A stretch of 64,000 bases of DNA from JAEZBP01 sp963832725 (GTDB lineage: Bacteria > Myxococcota_A > Polyangia > Polyangiales > Sandaracinaceae): the NCBI GenBank assembly GCA_963832725.1, contig CAWHVG010000005.1, forward strand, positions 2,108,001-2,172,000, read 5' to 3'. Made by a program: the position numbers and the translations under genes. Of this stretch, positions 31,161-39,664 are shown piece by piece. Position 1 is the first letter of the stretch, and each line of letters opens with the position of its first letter. Under the pieces are notes generated by a model. It searched no databases, had not been told where the DNA came from, and was given only the letters and a program-made list of their open reading frames with translations.

Positions 31161-31655
31161 ATGATCGAGATCCATCGCGTGGCCGAGAGCGGAGAGCCCA
31201 CGGCCGAGCTCACCCTCCCCTTCGACGAGCGCCAGAAGAGCCGGCTCCGCGCCCGGCTCGCCGACGGGAGAGAGGTCGGTCTCTTCCTACCGCGCGGGCA
31301 CGTACTGCGCGGCGGCGACCTGCTGCAGACCGACGACGGCGAGACCATTCGTGTGAAGGCGGCCGACGAACCGGTCTCCACCGTGCGGACGGGCGATCCG
31401 CGAGCGCTGGTCCGCGCGGCCTACCACCTCGGCAACCGACACGTGGCGCTCCAAATCGGCGAGGGCTGGATCCGCTACGCGCACGACCACGTGCTCGACG
31501 AGATGGTGCGCGGGCTCGGTCTCGAGGTCGCCGGCGAGAGCGCGCCCTTCGAGCCGGAGGGCGGCGCCTACGCGCACGGTCACTCGCACGGCGGGCACTC
31601 GCACGGCGGCCACTCGCACGGCGGGCACTCGCACGGCGGGCACTCGCATGGCTGA
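31161..31655 (+). CDS. ureE: Urease nickel metallochaperone UreE with His-Gly tail
   Basis: 164 residues. The body matches UreE: LTLPFDERQKSRLRARLADG, EVGLFLPRGHVLRGGDLLQT, RTGDPRALVRAAYHLGNRHV and the Ni-binding HVALQIGEGWIRYAHDHVLD. The C-terminus is a run of five HSHGG-type pentapeptides, encoded by nearly identical 15-bp units (31575-31652), giving about 11 His residues for nickel storage, as in Klebsiella UreE. The start ATG lies 11 bp after ureC with GGAG upstream. The tail overlaps the start of ureF by 8 bp. Confidence 0.95.
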   Translation: MIEIHRVAESGEPTAELTLPFDERQKSRLRARLADGREVGLFLPRGHVLRGGDLLQTDDGETIRVKAADEPVSTVRTGDPRALVRAAYHLGNRHVALQIGEGWIRYAHDHVLDEMVRGLGLEVAGESAPFEPEGGAYAHGHSHGGHSHGGHSHGGHSHGGHSHG

Positions 31656-32317
31656 TCTGCTGGCGGCGACCCGGCTGCTCCAGCTCGCGAGCCCGAGCCT
31701 GCCGATCGGAGGGTTCGCCTACTCGCGCGCGCTGGAGACGGCGGTGGAGCAAGCGGGCGTGGTCAATCGCGCCTCGGCCGAGCGATGGATCCTCGGTCTC
31801 TTCGAGCACGTCTTCGCCGCCCTCGACGCGCCGCTCTTGCTCCGGATGCACGCGGCGGTGGAGGCGGGCGACACCGACGCGCTCCGCCGCTGGGCTGCCT
31901 TCGCCGACGCCAGCCGCGAGACCGCCGAGCTGCGCGCGCAAGGCCGGCACACCGGCGGCAGCCTCAGCCGCTGGCTGCGCGAGCTGCAGCTCGACACGAT
32001 GGACGATCCGATCCTGGCCCGCTCGGATCTGGCCGCGTTGGCCATCGCCGGAGTGCGCCTCGGGCTGGACGCGGAGACGACCCTCACGGCGGCGGCCTGG
32101 CACTTCGTGGAAGGGCAGGTCGCGGCCGCCATCAAGCTGGTCCCGCTCGGACAGAGCGACGGGCAGCGCATCCTCTTGGCGGCCGGCGCGCGGATCCCCG
32201 ACGTGATCGCCCGCGCCGAGCACGATTGACGACGACGCGATCGGCGCCACCGCACCGGGCCTCTCGCGGATGAGCGCCCTCCACGAGACCCAGCGAACGA
32301 GGCTCTTCCGAAGCTGA
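31648..32317 (+). CDS. ureF: Urease accessory protein UreF (one frame slip near the C-terminus)
   Basis: MADLLAATRLLQLASPSLPI with GGFAYSRALETAVEQAGVV is the UreF signature. LRAQGRHTGGSLSRWLRELQ and AAWHFVEGQVAAAIKLVPLG, QSDGQRILLAAG follow. The frame as written stops at 32229 after RAEHD, about 30 residues short. Shifting one base there gives DDDAIGATAPGLSRMSALHE followed by TQRTRLFRS and a stop at 32315-32317, exactly the conserved UreF C-terminus that binds UreD and UreG. The slip is therefore almost certainly an error rather than a mutation. UreF acts in the UreDFG complex as regulator of UreG GTPase. Confidence 0.92.
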
Positions 32318-32439
32318 GGCGCGGGAGCGCCCGGCGCCCGGCGCGAAACGGCTCCGAGGCCGACGAGACACGGCGGCTCCGAAGCCCGCGCCACATGACG
32401 ACGAAACAACCAGGCTCGACTCGAGCCGAGGAGAACGAG

Positions 32440-33136
32440 ATGGAAACGTCCCAACCGCTACGCGTCGGCATCGGCGGCCCCGTCGGATCGGGCAAGACCG
32501 CCCTGGTCGACCGCCTCTGCAAGGCCATGCGCGATCGCTACCGCATCGCCGTCGTGACCAACGACATCTACACGCGCGAGGATGCGGAGTTCCTGGTCCG
32601 CAGCGAGGCCTTGCCGCCCGAGCGCATCGTCGGCGTCGAGACGGGAGGCTGCCCTCACACCGCCATCCGCGAAGACGCGTCGATGAACCTCGCCGCGGTG
32701 GACGAGCTGAGCGTGCGTCTGGCGCCGCTCGACGTCGTGTTCATCGAGAGCGGCGGCGACAACCTGGCGGCCACCTTCAGCCCCGAGCTGAGCGACCTCA
32801 CCCTCTACGTCATCGACGTCTGCGCAGGCGACAAGATCCCGCGCAAAGGCGGGCCCGGCATCACCAAGAGCGACCTCCTGATCATCAACAAGATCGACCT
32901 CGCCGAGCACGTCGGCGCCTCGCTCGAGGTGATGGATCGCGGACGCCAAGAAGATGCGCGGGGAGCGGCCCTTCGTGTTCACGGATCTGAAGCGCCACGT
33001 CGGCCTGGACGACGTCATCGCGTTCATCGAAGAGCGCGGCATGCTCGCGCCGCTGATCCGGAGAATCTCGGAGGAGCGAGATTCTCTCCTCCGCGCTCGG
33101 CTGGCGGCCGAGATCGGAGCCTTGCTGGTGCCGTGA
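32440..33136 (+). CDS. ureG: Urease accessory GTPase UreG (one slip, long C-terminus)
   Basis: METSQPLRVGIGGPVGSGKT starts the protein; GGPVGSGKT is the P-loop. VVTNDIYTREDAEFL, GVETGGCPHTAIREDASMNL (CPH Ni/Zn site), FIESGGDNLAATFSPELSDL, DVCAGDKIPRKGGPGITKSD and NKIDLAEHVGASLEVM are all UreG hallmarks. One base slip near 32945 leads to DAKKMRGERPFVFTDLKRHV followed by GLDDVIAFIEERGML, the usual end. The frame continues about 28 residues further (APLIRRISEERDSLLRARLA...), beyond the normal length, across a perfect hairpin. An upstream ATG at 32395 is in frame, but the family start fits 32440 with GAGGAG upstream. UreG hydrolyses GTP to drive Ni delivery. Confidence 0.93.
33061..33086 (+). terminator. 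Perfect 10-bp hairpin at the end of the urease operon
   Basis: GAGAATCTCG pairs exactly with CGAGATTCTC around GAGGAG. It lies where UreG family proteins normally end, inside the present C-terminal extension. It probably ends the operon transcript or marks a missing stop codon upstream. Confidence 0.5.
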
Positions 33137-33156
33137 GATATCTGGTAGCCAACGCC

Positions 33157-34062
33157 ATGCTCAGACGTGTCGCTGTGGCGTTCTCCATTCTCGCTGTCGG
33201 TTGCGCGCACAGTACGGCTGCGCGCCGCGTGGCCGCGGCCGAGCTGCACGGAGGAAGGCGCGAGCGGCCCGAGCGACGGGCTCGCGGCACGATGCGTGGC
33301 GGAGGCGCCGCCGCCGGGTTCCGAGGTGGTTCTGCTCAGCGCCAGCTTTCGTCGCGTGCCCACGGGCTTCCCGCCGGACCCGGCACGTCCGTCCGGCGAT
33401 CGCGTCGAGGTTCAGCTCGGGCTCTCAGCTCACCCGTGCGGAGATCGCCAGCATCGACGTGTCGGCATCGCAGGAATCGAGCTGTTCGACGCCGAGGGCA
33501 TGCTCTGGCCGCGCACCGGTGGGGCGGCCGGCTCGTCTCCCGACAGCTTTCCCCTTCCCGAGGGCTTGTCGGAGGTGAACCTCGACGCTCACCATGCTGC
33601 CTTGGAGCTGGAGCTCGCTCGCGCTCCCCACCCTCGAATCCACGAGCTCTGCTCGAGGGGACGGATCGACGTGGAGGTGGCTTCCGTGGTGCGCCGTGAA
33701 GTTCGCCTCCGCGTGGAGGAAGGCGCGACCGTCCAGGTCGGAGATCGGACCGCGCGCGTGACCCGCGTGCGCTCGGAGGGAGGACGCGCGCTCGTCGACC
33801 TGCAGGCGGACTGGCGGCTTCACGAGCTGGAGATCGACGGCGTGTCTGCCGCGAACCGCTCTGTTCCGGTCGGATCCCCGAGCGAGGAGCGTTCACCACT
33901 CCGGAGGGGCTCCACGCTTCGCTCCAGCTCGCTATCCCCGAGGCGCTCATTGGCGAAGAGCTGCGACTGAACGTCGTGGATCAGTGTCCCGACCGAGGCG
34001 ACCACTGTGCCCTTCGCGCTGCGCTTCTGGCTCGGGGCCGATGGCGCATAGCGGCGTGGTGA
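33157..34062 (+). pseudogene. Lipoprotein gene, multiply frame-slipped
   Basis: ATG 33157 reads MLRRVAVAFSILAVGCAHST, a signal peptide with lipobox AVGC. After a slip near 33235 the frame gives SCTEEGASGPSDGLAARCVA then PPPGSEVVLLSASFRRVPTG, EVNLDAHHAALELELARAPH and VQVGDRTARVTRVRSEGGRA. Two further slips are needed, around 33425 (SQLTRAEIASIDVS) and 33880. The last gives FTTPEGLHASLQLAIPEALI then RLNVVDQCPDRGDHCALRAA and a stop at 34060. The reconstructed protein (~295 residues) is a beta-rich lipoprotein of unknown role. Error is as likely as decay. Confidence 0.5.
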
Positions 34063-34296
34063 TCAGCCGGCCGACGAAGCGGGCGAGCGATAGCCTCCGA
34101 AGCGGAGCCGTCGCTGGAACGTGAGCTCCGTGTGCGTCCGCTCGTGCGTGACGCAACGTCGACTGCCAGCCGTGTTCGTGCTCGTGGGCGAGGGGAGCAG
34201 TTCGCTCTGCGCGTTCCGGCTGTCTCCATTCCCAATACAAGTCGCATCCCCCAGCTCGGATGTCCGACGCCCCACCGCGTAGTACGGTGGGCTCGA

Positions 34297-35400
34297 GTGG
34301 GCGGACGGCGACGGGATCGTGGATGGCAGCTGGGAGGGGCGGTCTTCGTCTTGCTGCTCGCGGGCTGTGGAAGTGCACCACTGCCTGCCGTCGTACCTCC
34401 ACGGCCGGCGCCCAGCCCCTGCGAGCAGGCGCGCTCGACCGCGGGTACCGACTTGGAGCGTGCACGGGTCGAGCGGCGCTGCGGCGACATGCGCGGCGCG
34501 GAGCGCTACTACCCGAGCCACGCTCGACGCACAAGAGGGCTGCGACGTTGCAATCGAGCTCGGCGGAGCTACTGCCACCGGAAGCGCAACGCGAGCTGCT
34601 CGTGCCGTTCGCGCGGGTCAGTTCGCCCACCATGGACGCGATCGAGCCCGATGTCTGCCGCGCTGCCGCGCTCCGACTCGCTGCGCTCAATCGCGGCGCG
34701 GACGACGACGCGCCGGTGGCGCGGCTGGCGGTTCTGCTCGGTCGGGATCCGGCCGACGCCGACGCGTTGACGGAGCTCGCGCTCCACCACCTCGCGCGCG
34801 AGCAGCTCGGCGCAGCCTCGAGCGTGTGCAATCGCATCCCGCAGGGGCACGCCCAGGGCATGCATGCCTGTGGGCTCGTCGCGCTCCGCCAAGGCGCGTT
34901 GCATGTGGCCGAGACCCGACTGCGCGCGTCGCTGGCGGCCAATCCGGCGAGCGAGGCGGCGCGGCCGCTGGGAGCGCTTCTCTTGTCGACTCGCCACTAC
35001 CCCGAGGCGGTCGTCGTCTTCGATGGCCTGCACCGCCGCCATCCGGCGGACTACGGCGCGCTCGTCGATTTCGGGATCGCGCTGGTGTGGGCGGGGTGTC
35101 CCTACGCGGGTCGGGCCGCCTATCGACGAGCGACCAAGCTCGCTCCCGAGCGCCCCGAGGCTTGGTACGACCTCGGTCTCCTGTATCGGTTCCTGGGAAA
35201 CGAAGACGAGCTGGTCGAGTCCCTCGTCGCATTCCAGCGGTTCGCGGAGATCGCGGCCGGACGGCCCGAGCTGGCTCCGCTTCTCCGCACGTTGAGTGAC
35301 GAGGACTGCCTCGTCCGGTGGCGCGGGGCGCACCCAGCGTGTGACCCCGGACACCTGTTTCACATCGCCCGGTCTGGTCAGCGCGAGCTCCGCGGACATG
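34297..35400 (+). CDS. TPR-repeat lipoprotein (frame slips; end uncertain)
   Basis: GTG 34297 gives VGGRRRDRGWQLGGAVFVLL followed by LAGCGSAPLP, a lipobox LAGC. Slips between about 34500 and 34570 separate this from a long clean frame beginning LLPPEAQRELLVPFARVSSP. It contains about four TPR-like helix pairs (ARLAVLLGRDPADADALTEL, ALRQGALHVAETRLRASLAA, GALLLSTRHYPEAVVVFDGL, GIALVWAGCPYAGRAAYRRA, WYDLGLLYRFLGNEDELVES). Downstream of about 35345 another frame reads SSADMQRVIDADLDGIRLPA then ELQDPSVLSHLVRRLHARGV, which may be this protein's C-terminus after a further slip or a separate short gene. Lipidated TPR scaffolds often assist secretion or surface assembly. Confidence 0.55.
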
Positions 35401-35657
35401 CAGAGGGTGATCGACGCAGACCTCGACGGGATCAGGCTGCCCGCGGAGCTGCAGGACCCGAGCGTCCTCAGCCATCTCGTGCGGCGACTACATGCCCGGG
35501 GCGTCACCGTAGGTCGGGTCGGTCGGCGTGCTCACCCGGCGCTCGATGGCTGCTCATCGCCCCGGCAGCCGACGACCGTCCGCACTCCGCGCCTATCGCG
35601 GCGACGGCACGAAGCGCTGGCCGGCCAGCGAACACCGACTGCGGGTACTTTGCCGGG

Positions 35658-36409
35658 ATGGATCTGTGGCGTGTGAAACGAGTGGAAGCGCGGCAGGCGG
35701 TGCTGGACTTCAGCTCTTCCGATCTCGGCCAGGCGCGAGTCACCCAGGTCGTCGCGGATGGCGTGGTCATCGCGAACGCGCGCGAGCACACCAGGTGGAC
35801 CGAGCGCGCGTCGCAGGTCCAGGTGTGCGAGGAGTGCGGCGTCGAGCGTTGCACGCCGGGCGGTTGGGTGGCGGCACGCCGTGCTGGGGACGTGGTGCTC
35901 TGGATCCAGCGTTCGACGAGATGGTCGAGGTCGACTTCGGCCCACACGAGCTGAATCCGCCCGCGTACCTGATCGAGCGCGGCATTCCGGTCTTCGATGG
36001 CCAGGCGATGTTCGATCTGCTCTCCGTCGTGCCCGCCTGGAGCGGCATCGGGGACGTTCCCACGCTGAGCACCCGGGGGCTTGCGCAGACCCTCCAGTGG
36101 ACTGCGCCTGGGCACATGCTGGGGTCGCCGCCTGCGCCGCCACGGGTGCGGCGCGAGGACGTCCTCGCGGTCTCGGTCGGGGAGCGTCAGGCGGTCATGG
36201 ACACGCTCGACGGCCTTCTCGTCGTCGGGCTGCGGGAGCCGTGCGCCGGTGTCACCTCCGAAGGGTCCACGACGACAACGAGAAGATCACGTTCTACCTC
36301 AATCTTCCCCGGTCAGTCCGAGTGGCGCCCGCTCGTCACGGTGGGCGATCGTCCCGCGCTCGCGCTCGGTGAGTGGGCGGCCCTCGTCCCTCGAGCTGCT
36401 CACACGTGA
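35658..36409 (+). CDS. Hypothetical protein, unrecognised (frame slips)
   Basis: ATG 35658 begins MDLWRVKRVEARQAVLDFSS, then ARVTQVVADGVVIANAREHT and VQVCEECGVERCTPGGWVAA, a CxxC...C pair that may bind a metal. A slip near 35905 leads to DEMVEVDFGPHELNPPAYLI, FDGQAMFDLLSVVPAWSGIG and REDVLAVSVGERQAVMDTLD. Another slip near 36270 exposes VHDDNEKITFYLNLP before PLVTVGDRPALALGEWAALV and the stop at 36409. The layout is compatible with a small SUKH- or Imm-type protein, but this is speculation. It follows the TPR lipoprotein on the same strand. Confidence 0.5.
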
Positions 36410-36619
36410 GCTCGTCTGATCCCTTCGCGCCCGGCGACGAGGTTCTTCGCGAAGGCGGGCCGGGAGGTGATGGAGCGCGACGCCCGCGGACCGAGGCGCA
36501 GCCCGCGCCTTTCAGGGCGAGCCGGAGTCCAGCCGCCGACCGACGACGAGCGCGAAAACGTTCGCGAGCGCCATCTCGAACCGCTTGCGCACCGAGTCTT
36601 CCGGCACCATCCAAGCGCG

Positions 36620-37900
36620 GTGCCGAACTCGAAACGAGCAGTGGACGACTTCGAGGACTCCGGGACGCGCGAACGGCCGGAGGCGGCCGTGAGCGCGGAT
36701 GCCGAGGCGGCACCGCCCGCCGGCCCCGCGAAGCCGCGGTCCAAGGCCCGCTTCGTGTTCCTGGGGCTCGTGGCGACCGCGGCCGTGGGGGCCGGTGCGT
36801 ACGTGATGCTCACGCGCGGCCAGGAGAGCACCGACGACGCGCAGGTCGAGGGCCACGTCGTGAACGTGGCCGCCCGCGTCGCGGGACAGGTCGCCGAGGT
36901 GCAGGTCACGGACAACCAGCTCGTACACGAGGGCGACGTCCTGGTCCGGCTGGACACCGCCGATCTCGATGCGCGGCTCGCCGCGGCCCGAGCCGAGGCC
37001 GAGGCGGCGCGCGCGACCCGGGAGTCGGCAGAGCGGCAGCTCGCGCTGGCCGAGGCGACGGTCGAGTCCGCTTCACAGCAGGCGCGCGGCGGGCTGACCT
37101 CCGCCCGCGCGGGGTTGCACAACGCGGCCGCCAGCATCCGCTCCTCCGAGGCGGCGGTCGAGGCGACCCGCGCGCGCTTCGAGCTCGCGGAAGCGGAGCT
37201 CGAGCGGGCACGGCGGCTCTTCGCGGACCACCGCATCCCGCAGGCGGACCTCGACGCTCGGCAGGCGTCGTTCGACCAGGCGGAGGCCACGCTCGCTCAA
37301 GCCGAGGCCGCGCTGACGGCGGCCGAGACGGGCCGAGCCACGTGGATGGGCCAAATCGACACCGCCCAAGGCCGCGTGGTGCAGGCCGAGGCGGGGCCCG
37401 AGCAGATCGCCGTCGCGCGGGCCGCCGTCGCGCAGGCCCGAGCGCGCTTGTCGCAGGCGGAGGCCGCCGAGCGACTGGCGGGGCTCCAGGTCGAGTGGGC
37501 GACCGTTCGGGCGCCGATCACCGGCTACGTCTCGCGGCGTACGGTCGAGCCCGGCTCGATGGTCTCGCCGGAGCGGGCGATGCTCGCGATCGTCGGCAGC
37601 GAGGAGCTCTGGGTCGTCGCCAACTACAAAGAGGATCAGATCGCCGAGATGCGCCCGGGGCAGCCGGTGACCATCGAGGTCGACGCGTTCGGTGGAGCGG
37701 AGATCGGCGGCCACGTGGAGAGCCTGGCGGGAGCCACCGGCGCGCGCTTCTCGCTCCTGCCCCCCGACAACGCTTCGGGCAACTTCACCAAGGTCGTGCA
37801 GCGGGTGCCGGTGCGGATCGCCATCGACGACGCCGATGGGCTCCGCTTGGTCCCAGGCCTCTCGGTCGAGACGACGGTGATGGTCGACGCCTCCCGGTGA
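36620..37900 (+). CDS. EmrA/HlyD-family membrane fusion protein
   Basis: From GTG 36620 (start uncertain; the frame is open to 36467) the protein has an acidic/Pro-rich cytoplasmic tail and a TM helix at about 43-63 (ARFVFLGLVATAAVGAGAYV). The HlyD signature TDDAQVEGHVVNVAARVAGQ with VAEVQVTDNQLVHEGDVLVR is the half-lipoyl domain. A long Ala/Glu/Arg-rich coiled-coil hairpin at about 120-290 follows, then the second half-lipoyl motif VRAPITGYVSRRTVEPGSMV and the beta-barrel KEDQIAEMRPGQPVTIEVDA. This is the periplasmic adaptor of a tripartite drug-efflux pump. The EmrB-type transporter follows 4 bp downstream, so the two are one operon. The frame is clean. Confidence 0.9.
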   Translation: MPNSKRAVDDFEDSGTRERPEAAVSADAEAAPPAGPAKPRSKARFVFLGLVATAAVGAGAYVMLTRGQESTDDAQVEGHVVNVAARVAGQVAEVQVTDNQLVHEGDVLVRLDTADLDARLAAARAEAEAARATRESAERQLALAEATVESASQQARGGLTSARAGLHNAAASIRSSEAAVEATRARFELAEAELERARRLFADHRIPQADLDARQASFDQAEATLAQAEAALTAAETGRATWMGQIDTAQGRVVQAEAGPEQIAVARAAVAQARARLSQAEAAERLAGLQVEWATVRAPITGYVSRRTVEPGSMVSPERAMLAIVGSEELWVVANYKEDQIAEMRPGQPVTIEVDAFGGAEIGGHVESLAGATGARFSLLPPDNASGNFTKVVQRVPVRIAIDDADGLRLVPGLSVETTVMVDASR

Positions 37901-37904
37901 GCCG

Positions 37905-39464
37905 ATGAGCGCGCATCCGGCCGAAGAAGAGACCGAGATTCAGGGCCCGAAGGCGCTGGTCACGATCGCCGTCATGTTGGCCGCGCTGATGGCCGTGCTC
38001 GACATCTCGATCGTCAACGTGGCGCTGAACGACATCCGCGCCGCGTTCGCGGTGCCGATCGATCAGATCGGCTGGGTCTCCGTCGGCTACATGATGGCGA
38101 ACATCGTCGTCATTCCGATGACGGGATGGCTGCAACGACGCTTCGGGTTTCGCCGTTACTTCGTGTTCTCGTTGTTGATGTTCACGGCCGCCAGCGCGCT
38201 CTGCGGTCTGGCCTGGAACCTCACGTCGCTCGTCGCCTTCCGAGTGCTGCAGGGCGTGGGCGGCGGCGCGATCATCCCGACCGCGCAAGGGATCCTCTTC
38301 GCTCGCTATCCGCGCCGCGAGCACGGCATGGCCGGCGCGCTCTTCGGCCTCGGCGCCATCACCGGCCCGCTCCTCGGTCCCACCCTCGGCGGGTACATGA
38401 TCGACATCGCGAGCTGGCACTGGATCTTCTACATCAACGTGCCGGTGGGGCTCTTGGCGGCCATGCTGGCGTGGCGGGTCATCGACCAGCCGAGCTTCCG
38501 GCCGACGACGGTCGCCATCGACTGGACCGGCATCGGTCTCTTGGCCGTGGGCATGTCGTGCCTCCAGTACGCGCTCGAGGAAGGCAACCGCGAAGGCTGG
38601 TTCGACGAGCCCCTGATCGGCGTGCTGCTCGCGGTGGCGGTGATCTGCCTGATCACCTTCGTCGTACACGAGCTCGAGGCGCCGAACCCGGTCGTGGACT
38701 TCCGGATCTTCCTGAACCGAAGCTACACCGCGGGAACGCTGATCAATTTCCTAACAGGCATGAGCCTCTTCTCGGGGTCGTTCCTTTTCTCTCTCTTCTG
38801 CGGATCGGTGCTCCACTACAGCGCGCTCGACATCGGGCTCGTGTTCCTCGAAGCCGGACTGATCCAGATCGTTCTCATGCCCATCGTCGGCCGGTTCGCA
38901 GGGAAATTCGACGGCCGCGTGCTGGTGGCCATCGGCGTGGTCATCGTCTCGTACAGCATGTGGGTCAACGCGGAGCTCACGGCGCAGTCCGGGTTCGAAG
39001 ACCTCGTGTACTCGATGCGCCTCCGAGCCATCGGGCTGCCCTTCATCTTCGTGCCGCTTTCCGTCCTTTCGCTCTCGAACCTCTCGAACGAGCTCCGGCC
39101 CAACGCGACCGGGCTCTTCAACCTGACGCGAGAGCTGGGAGGCTCGATCGGAACAGCCTGGATGAGCACGCTGCTCGAGCGTCTGGGCCGGCAGGAGAGC
39201 TCGTACCTCGCGGAGCACGTGACCCGTACCTCGCAAGAAGCGCGCGACGCGCTCCTCGGCGCACAGCACGGGACCTTCTCGTCCCTCGCAGACCCGGCCG
39301 CGGCGGCCATGACCGCGCTCGGGATCCGCGTACACGGCCAAGCCATGATCCGCGCGTTCGATCAGGCGTTCGGCTGGGCCGCGGTCGCCTTCGCGCTCGG
39401 CCTCTTCGTCGTGATGGCGATGGAGCGACCACGCAGCGACGTGAAGGTCGAGGGCGCGCACTAG
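37905..39464 (+). CDS. DHA2-family (EmrB-type) MFS drug transporter
   Basis: 519 residues with about 14 TM segments, the DHA2 layout. TM1 contains LMAVLDISIVNVALNDI (motif D1). Motif A appears as GWLQRRFGFRRYF, and the antiporter motif C as ALFGLGAITGPLLGPTLGGY in TM5. The central soluble gap and later TM helices (FLTGMSLFSGSFLFSLFCGS, LEAGLIQIVLMPIVGRFAGK) are present and the frame is intact. It exports hydrophobic compounds by proton antiport, together with the upstream EmrA-like adaptor. No outer-membrane channel or MarR/TetR regulator is adjacent, so a TolC partner must lie elsewhere. A 60-nt palindrome follows seven bases after the stop. Confidence 0.93.
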   Translation: MSAHPAEEETEIQGPKALVTIAVMLAALMAVLDISIVNVALNDIRAAFAVPIDQIGWVSVGYMMANIVVIPMTGWLQRRFGFRRYFVFSLLMFTAASALCGLAWNLTSLVAFRVLQGVGGGAIIPTAQGILFARYPRREHGMAGALFGLGAITGPLLGPTLGGYMIDIASWHWIFYINVPVGLLAAMLAWRVIDQPSFRPTTVAIDWTGIGLLAVGMSCLQYALEEGNREGWFDEPLIGVLLAVAVICLITFVVHELEAPNPVVDFRIFLNRSYTAGTLINFLTGMSLFSGSFLFSLFCGSVLHYSALDIGLVFLEAGLIQIVLMPIVGRFAGKFDGRVLVAIGVVIVSYSMWVNAELTAQSGFEDLVYSMRLRAIGLPFIFVPLSVLSLSNLSNELRPNATGLFNLTRELGGSIGTAWMSTLLERLGRQESSYLAEHVTRTSQEARDALLGAQHGTFSSLADPAAAAMTALGIRVHGQAMIRAFDQAFGWAAVAFALGLFVVMAMERPRSDVKVEGAH

Positions 39465-39470
39465 TCACCC

Positions 39471-39530
39471 GGCCCGAACTCCGTTCCGGGTTTTCGTGCA
39501 GGTAGCACGAACCGGAACTTCGTTCGGGCC
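39471..39530. repeat. 60-nt palindrome between the efflux operon and the GHKL cassette
   Basis: GGCCCGAAC-TCC-GTTCCGG...TTCGTGC, loop AGGTA, then GCACGAA-CCGGAAC-TTC-GTTCGGGCC. All three arms pair, interrupted only by small internal mismatches. A second smaller stem (GTCCCGAAG with CTTCGGGCC, about 39546-39595) repeats the same core. It may be a bidirectional terminator for the efflux operon or a recombination/boundary element of the next cassette. Confidence 0.7.
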
Positions 39531-39664
39531 TCGAGCCGTACCGCCGTCCCGAAGCTCGACCGTCCTCAGCAGAAACCCGGGACGAACTTCGGGCCGCCGG
39601 CACGGAGGTCGCGCCGGCTCGGTCGCAGACAGTCCGCGACGGGCCGTGGTAGAAAAGCGGCTCC

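Noticed and set aside
36467..36619. Extended N-terminus of the HlyD-type protein
   Set aside because: The extra ~50 residues are Arg-rich filler; the acidic tail starting at GTG 36620 resembles family members better, though this start is not proven.
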